Shown: positions 51,738-53,701 of the stretch, one piece after another
Position numbering within the stretch: position 1 is the first letter of the stretch
How the letters are laid out: the number at the start of each line of letters is the position of its first letter
Assembly (NCBI RefSeq): GCF_013087515.1
Contig: NZ_JABFCN010000052.1
Coordinates: 1-53,701, forward strand
Source: Rhizobium sophorae
GTDB lineage: Bacteria; Pseudomonadota; Alphaproteobacteria; Rhizobiales; Rhizobiaceae
Reading direction: 5' to 3'
DNA length: 53,701 nt
Program-made: the position numbers and the translations under genes
The notes under the pieces: generated by a model
Databases searched by the model: none
What the model saw: only the letters and a program-made list of their open reading frames with translations
Told to the model about the DNA's origin: nothing

Positions 51738-52175
51738 TCAGCAGCGGCTGGAACCGGAACAGATCTTTGTTACCACGGAAGCACGCCTTAAAGGTATGAT
51801 GAATGAAAAGGTCACCTCTGGTCTATCGGGGTCCGGCCGCCATCTGACCGTCAAGCCTCTTCGAAACTTCAAAATTCGCTGCAGATAGATACCGTTGAGA
51901 TGGCTTAGGTTGGTTAGGTCGCAGTTGCTCCAGACCAAATAAAAGGGGGCGTTGCCGTTGAGACTTTCGCTGATCAATTCCTGTGGGATCGCTTCTCTTC
52001 CATAAAACTGGCCAGCCAAATTCAGACCACACGCTGACGGATCGACATCATTTGAGAAGCACTGGACGCCGCCGCCCCGGACCCGGGTCATCGGCGTCAG
52101 CGAGCAATCGGGCTCAAGCCACATCAGCCTCGATTGATTGATTTCGGGGCCACCTGGTGTTCGATCTGCGTTCAT
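51738..52175 (-). CDS. Uncharacterised ORF
   Basis: This is a 145-residue protein from ATG 52175 (the frame opens at 52196). It contains FYGREAIPQELISESLNGNAPFYLVWSNCDLTNLSHLNGIYLQRIL, a reasonable globular sequence, but has no signature and a weak ribosome site. It converges with copy 2 of the AAA/M41 gene. Could be spurious. Confidence 0.35.
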   Translation of the reverse strand: MNADRTPGGPEINQSRLMWLEPDCSLTPMTRVRGGGVQCFSNDVDPSACGLNLAGQFYGREAIPQELISESLNGNAPFYLVWSNCDLTNLSHLNGIYLQRILKFRRGLTVRWRPDPDRPEVTFSFIIPLRRASVVTKICSGSSRC

Positions 52176-52380
52176 TCCGGATACTCTACGGACCATCAGA
52201 GGAGCTTGCTTTGTTGGGGTGCAAGCAACTAGCGCTCAAAGGCCATTTCAGACGAGCTTGTTCGGTAATTCGCAGTGTGTCGCAGAGCGAGCCTATCAAG
52301 AAGGCCGCCACGCTCGGAAGGGGATTTGACCTATCAATCGAAATCTGTTCCCTGTATGTTCTTTTCCGGTTAGGTGTCGT

Positions 52381-52881
52381 GTGAGAACAGGTGGTCAAGT
52401 GAAATTCAAGTTAGCACTATATCGCGACCAACGCCGTTTGGCCGTGACAAAGTTAGCTTCGCACCCCGAAGGCAGTCCCTGGCGTGAGAAATACCAAGAT
52501 TGGATACGACAGCTAGACCAGCGCATTGTCGACGCAGGAAGGGCGTCAATGGAAAGGGAGACGGTGACAGTCATCCCGGCCGCCAGGCCGCCCATTGAGC
52601 AGGCGCCTTCGTCAACGAGCGAAGTACATCCGGTCGTCGAGGCAACCGGAACCAACGGCATACCGCGTGAGCAAATTAAATTGTCGAAGCCAGGTCCACC
52701 TAAGGTGGTCGGAACGGCTAGGGTCCGGCGGAATGCATCGCTTCCACATGCGAGGGTGGTCGCTCGCGCACAGGACGAAGGCAACGCGCTCGTCCAAGGA
52801 AATGCGCAAGAGACTGCCTACCGGAAATCGCTGCTCTCCGAAAACGAGCTACTTCGTAAAATGCTTGAGCGATTTGCGTAA
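52381..52881 (+). CDS. Uncharacterised ORF
   Basis: This 166-residue product starts at a GTG; a second GTG at 52399, behind AGGTGG, is equally possible. The N-terminal third is basic and helical (FKLALYRDQRRLAVTKLASHP), the middle Pro/Ser-rich and probably disordered, and the end is helical (SLLSENELLRKMLERF). A 129-residue antisense frame is less protein-like. No family known; it could bind nucleic acid, judging only by charge. Confidence 0.42.
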   Translation: MRTGGQVKFKLALYRDQRRLAVTKLASHPEGSPWREKYQDWIRQLDQRIVDAGRASMERETVTVIPAARPPIEQAPSSTSEVHPVVEATGTNGIPREQIKLSKPGPPKVVGTARVRRNASLPHARVVARAQDEGNALVQGNAQETAYRKSLLSENELLRKMLERFA

Positions 52882-53372
52882 CAGTCGGGGATAGCAGTCG
52901 AACTCGAAGGCGGGCTTTTGCCAGGCGGCCGGTGGGCGCCGTACGGTCAGGAGGTTGTGCCTGGCTAACCCTGGGTGTCCTTAGCCATGCGCGGCAAATC
53001 CACGGAATTGACAATGACACCTCCCTTGCGAATGACTGCCTTGACCTGCACAGATCTCAGTGTTTCATCGGCGACAAGGTCGATATTCGGGCAGTCATCC
53101 GGACTAAACATATCTTCGCTGATCCAGAGGCCAGTTGGTTCGATGACCGATTTGTGTGCGGATAAGAATTTTTCCAGGGCATGGTCCCTGGATTCGGCGT
53201 TCCGCTAATACTCTCGCCGAATATTGAGGTGCTCGCAGTTTCTGATGCTCTCCCACTAGAGCTACATTGGTCTATCTCAGAAGAGATGAAGGGTGGGGAG
53301 GGGGCACGGCACTGAGACAGTCGCATTGCGGATTTTCAGCGATGATCGAGTTGAGCGCCCTCCAGGTTTCAA
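52882..53372. other. 0.5-kb region without a clear gene
   Basis: Short open frames lie on both strands but none is convincing. A 6-bp hairpin, CCAGGG pairing with CCCTGG, lies near 53174-53191. Nothing else is recognised. Confidence 0.3.
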
Positions 53373-53669
53373 TCAATCGAAGGCAAAATATGGACGGTAA
53401 TTTTCGTAGGTCAAAAATACATTGACTGAGCCGTCACTATTCAAGGCAATCCGGCTCAGGGCATCCTGCAGATCCTCCTCGCGCATGACAGAAGCCACGC
53501 TCACAAGGTCTTTGGCCAAAGTCCTCAAAGCCAACGCTTGAATGCGAGGAGAAAAATAGTCGTGAACCTGAAAGAAAGTCTCGAAATATCGTAGATCCCG
53601 GTCGTCGATTTTCCGTTTTCTATCCGGCGAGTTGAAGTAGACGTGACCTGCCTCTGAATCTTCATCCAA
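53373..53669 (-). CDS. Uncharacterised ORF
   Basis: This 98-residue acidic, helical product (FETFFQVHDYFSPRIQALALRTLAKDLVSVASVMREEDLQ) appears to start at TTG 53669, just downstream of an in-frame TAA, so it is complete within the window. No family recognised, no ribosome site seen. It is moderately protein-like. Confidence 0.4.
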   Translation of the reverse strand: MDEDSEAGHVYFNSPDRKRKIDDRDLRYFETFFQVHDYFSPRIQALALRTLAKDLVSVASVMREEDLQDALSRIALNSDGSVNVFLTYENYRPYFAFD

Positions 53670-53701
53670 CGGCGATTAGAGCCTCGGCGGTTTTCGATAC
53701 G

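Noticed and set aside
53174..53191. CCAGGG/CCCTGG hairpin near the right end
   Set aside because: The 6-bp stem lacks a T-run and follows no recognised gene.
1..53701. CRISPR arrays, tRNA or rRNA genes, insertion sequences and integrases
   Set aside because: No regularly spaced repeats, tRNA-like cloverleaf with a T-loop, rRNA segment or transposase/integrase motif was noticed; a tRNAscan-SE or ISfinder search would settle it.

Overview
The window looks like an alphaproteobacterial replicon segment, most probably from a Rhizobiales/Rhizobiaceae relative. This is inferred from the GC-rich codon use, typical Shine-Dalgarno spacing, and the gene families present (GlxA-type AraC regulators, EmrAB- and MexEF-type pumps, AAA+/M41 and TnsA-like proteins). 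No rRNA, tRNA, replication gene, integrase, insertion sequence or CRISPR array was recognised, so neither the exact taxon nor the replicon type can be fixed.

Positions 1-14.9 kb form a detoxification and stress block. It holds a broken GNAT acetyltransferase, an EmrAB-like pair (HlyD adaptor plus 14-TM MFS pump), an aldo/keto reductase, and a minus-strand series of GlxA-type regulator, alpha/beta hydrolase, SDR and 12-TM MFS pump. A divergent RND adaptor/pump pair ends in a strong terminator. A short acidic protein, a Dps ferritin and an exported alpha/beta hydrolase follow.

Positions 15.0-51.7 kb resemble a defence island. In order it holds: a 1437-residue NACHT/STAND-like ATPase with a C-terminal nuclease-like motif; an ohr gene broken by an amber codon; a tight three-gene unit (TnsA-like protein, soluble AAA+/M41 protease, metallophosphoesterase); a membrane patatin; a solo N6-type DNA methyltransferase; a ThsB-like TIR protein convergent with a TIR-SLOG fusion (a Thoeris-like set); an exported S1/P1 nuclease; a beta-helix gene with an in-frame TGA; a TIR-TM-WD40 protein; a run of exported proteins (LprI-like, two unknowns, a ClpP/crotonase-fold protease); an HNH endonuclease; a fourth TIR protein with a long C-terminal domain; a lipoprotein/muramidase pair; a membrane protein; and a second AAA+/M41 protease behind a leader nearly identical to that of the first locus.

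The most interesting candidates for an undescribed system are the duplicated AAA+/M41 locus with its apparently degenerate TnsA-like partner, and the TIR/SLOG/methyltransferase group. Four TIR proteins of four architectures lie within about 15 kb. The last 2 kb hold only short uncharacterised ORFs. All assignments come from reading motifs by eye; no database search was run.
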